A stretch of DNA of 64,000 nt from Mantis religiosa. Taxonomy: Eukaryota; Arthropoda; Insecta; Mantodea; Mantidae. The notes below the pieces were generated by a model that saw only the letters and a program-made list of their open reading frames with translations, did no database searches and was not told the DNA's origin. Every line of letters starts with the position of its first letter. Position 1 is the stretch's first letter. Shown one piece after another: positions 63,431 to 64,000 of this stretch. The DNA is taken from contig CM060958.1 in NCBI GenBank assembly GCA_030765055.1, forward strand, positions 82,499,783 through 82,563,782, written 5' to 3'. Made by a program: the position numbers and the translations under genes.

Positions 63431-63448
63431 TTAATGTTTCTTTTATAG

Positions 63449-63577
63449 GGTGTGCTGAAAATTAGCTCCAGCCTGGACATTTCTCCTGTAGCTGCTAGTT
63501 CTTCGGTAGTTAAAACTACACGTTTTCATTTACCTGAAGAAGTTGAAGAAGCAAAGGATGTAATATTTTCCAAACAG
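63449..63577 (+). CDS. gwl: Greatwall kinase, linker exon
   Basis: 43 codons, phase 0 on both sides: GVLKISSSLDISPVAASSSV, VKTTRFHLPEEVEEAKDVIF, SKQ. Late part of the Greatwall insertion. TTRFHLPEE parallels the KRNAVAFRSF-like element before the T-loop of MASTL only loosely. Acceptor TTTCTTTTATAG, donor CAG/GTGAGT. DISP is a possible proline-directed site. Confidence 0.87.
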
Positions 63578-63699
63578 GTGAGTTCTTATCAAGGCCGTAG
63601 TATAAAGGGGAAACATTGAGCAAGTAATGCTATTTAAAATATAAATTAGAATTTTTTTACATGGTTTCAAGAGCAATAATCTAGGTACATGTATTGCAG
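63578..63699 (+). other. gwl: 122-bp gwl intron
   Basis: The only short intron in the window, GTGAGT...TTGCAG, no TE. Confidence 0.9.
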
Positions 63700-63856
63700 T
63701 CTTCACCTGTGAGTCCATTACACACTCCCCGAACATCAAACCAGACTCCATATAGGACACCTAAATCTGTGCGCCGAGGTAAAGCTCCTAGTGATCAGCG
63801 TATATTGGGTACACCAGACTATCTTGCTCCAGAACTATTGCTACGTAAGGGCCATG
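63700..63856 (+). CDS. gwl: Greatwall kinase, T-loop and APE exon
   Basis: 52 codons plus one base: SSPVSPLHTPRTSNQTPYRT, PKSVRRGKAPSDQRILGTPD, YLAPELLLRKGH. TPYRTPKSVRRG is the Greatwall pre-T-loop signature and carries the T-P sites phosphorylated by Cdk1 in vertebrate MASTL (family knowledge). ILGTPDYLAPELLL is the activation segment end (T-loop Thr, APE as APE in LAPE). Acceptor GTATTGCAG, donor ATG/GTAAGT, exit phase 1. The C-lobe remainder and the AGC tail lie downstream of the window. Confidence 0.96.
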
Positions 63857-64000
63857 GTAAGTATAATTAATAGAATATGATCAGAATTCTAAAATAGGAT
63901 TCCAACTATTACAGTAAAGCATAGATAACTAACATAATGGTTAATTGAATGTTAAAGATGCTAAAGAATTTTATGTTTTGCATTCACATGATTTTCTCTA
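63857..64000 (+). other. gwl: start of the next gwl intron
   Basis: Begins GTAAGT; runs off the window. Confidence 0.85.

Overview
This is a 64 kb, AT-rich piece of a large, repeat-filled metazoan genome, almost certainly an insect. It contains no prokaryotic features. The single host gene I can support runs on the + strand through the whole window: the Greatwall kinase gene (gwl, vertebrate MASTL). Seven internal exons were found (14451-14682, 21595-21701, 25233-25347, 52047-52188, 56258-56555, 63449-63577, 63700-63856). All have GT-AG borders and fully compatible phases, and joined they read without a stop through the catalytic loop, DFG, the long Greatwall-specific linker, and the T-loop/APE segment. 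The first and last exons lie outside the window. The introns range from 122 bp to 26.7 kb. The precise order is unresolved, but a big-genome hemimetabolous insect such as a cockroach or termite would fit.

Nearly everything else is nested transposable elements inside gwl introns. Region 1.3-9.8 kb is one old non-LTR retrotransposon (minus strand: ORF1, endonuclease, RT, RNase H). It is cut by a 1.03 kb TA-flanked DNA transposon and by a second LINE, which itself holds a third LINE fragment and a mariner. A plus-strand LINE lies at 10.6-12.3 kb. Region 12.4-15.4 kb holds Penelope-like element (PLE) ends around the first visible exon. Region 16.8-21.5 kb holds a second copy of the 1.03 kb transposon, a deleted Ty3/gypsy element and two deleted mariners. 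Region 22.3-24.7 kb has a Harbinger-type element with a higher-order tandem repeat, inserted in a PLE end, next to a LINE fragment. Region 26-38 kb has an inverted PLE pair, a transposase pseudogene, an hAT fragment, a piggyBac-type MITE, more PLEs and tRNA-derived SINEs. Region 38.4-40.9 kb is a Ty3/gypsy element with nearly identical LTRs but most of its interior deleted.

Region 41.3-47.9 kb is a clear Russian doll. An intact IS630-Tc1-mariner element of the DD82E (Sailor) type, with a 468-codon transposase ORF, sits in an inverted PLE pair, which sits in an hAT transposase gene; both empty sites can be read. Region 48.5-50.6 kb is an 80-bp satellite interrupted by a GC-rich island. Region 52-63 kb carries SINE palindromes, a deleted second Sailor copy, more PLEs, a LINE, a solo LTR and a decayed mariner.

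The most interesting signal is structural. The ends of at least five PLE subfamilies here carry a short motif with the layout of a minimal hammerhead ribozyme: a YYGARRA-like core, stem II hairpin, GAAAC, palindromic stem III and NUH cleavage site. Its stem I pairs covary between copies. PLE ends are also repeatedly joined as inverted pairs, once with the palindromic stem III sequence at the centre, and a 44-bp scrap of PLE end has inserted with a 16-bp duplication just upstream of a gwl splice acceptor.
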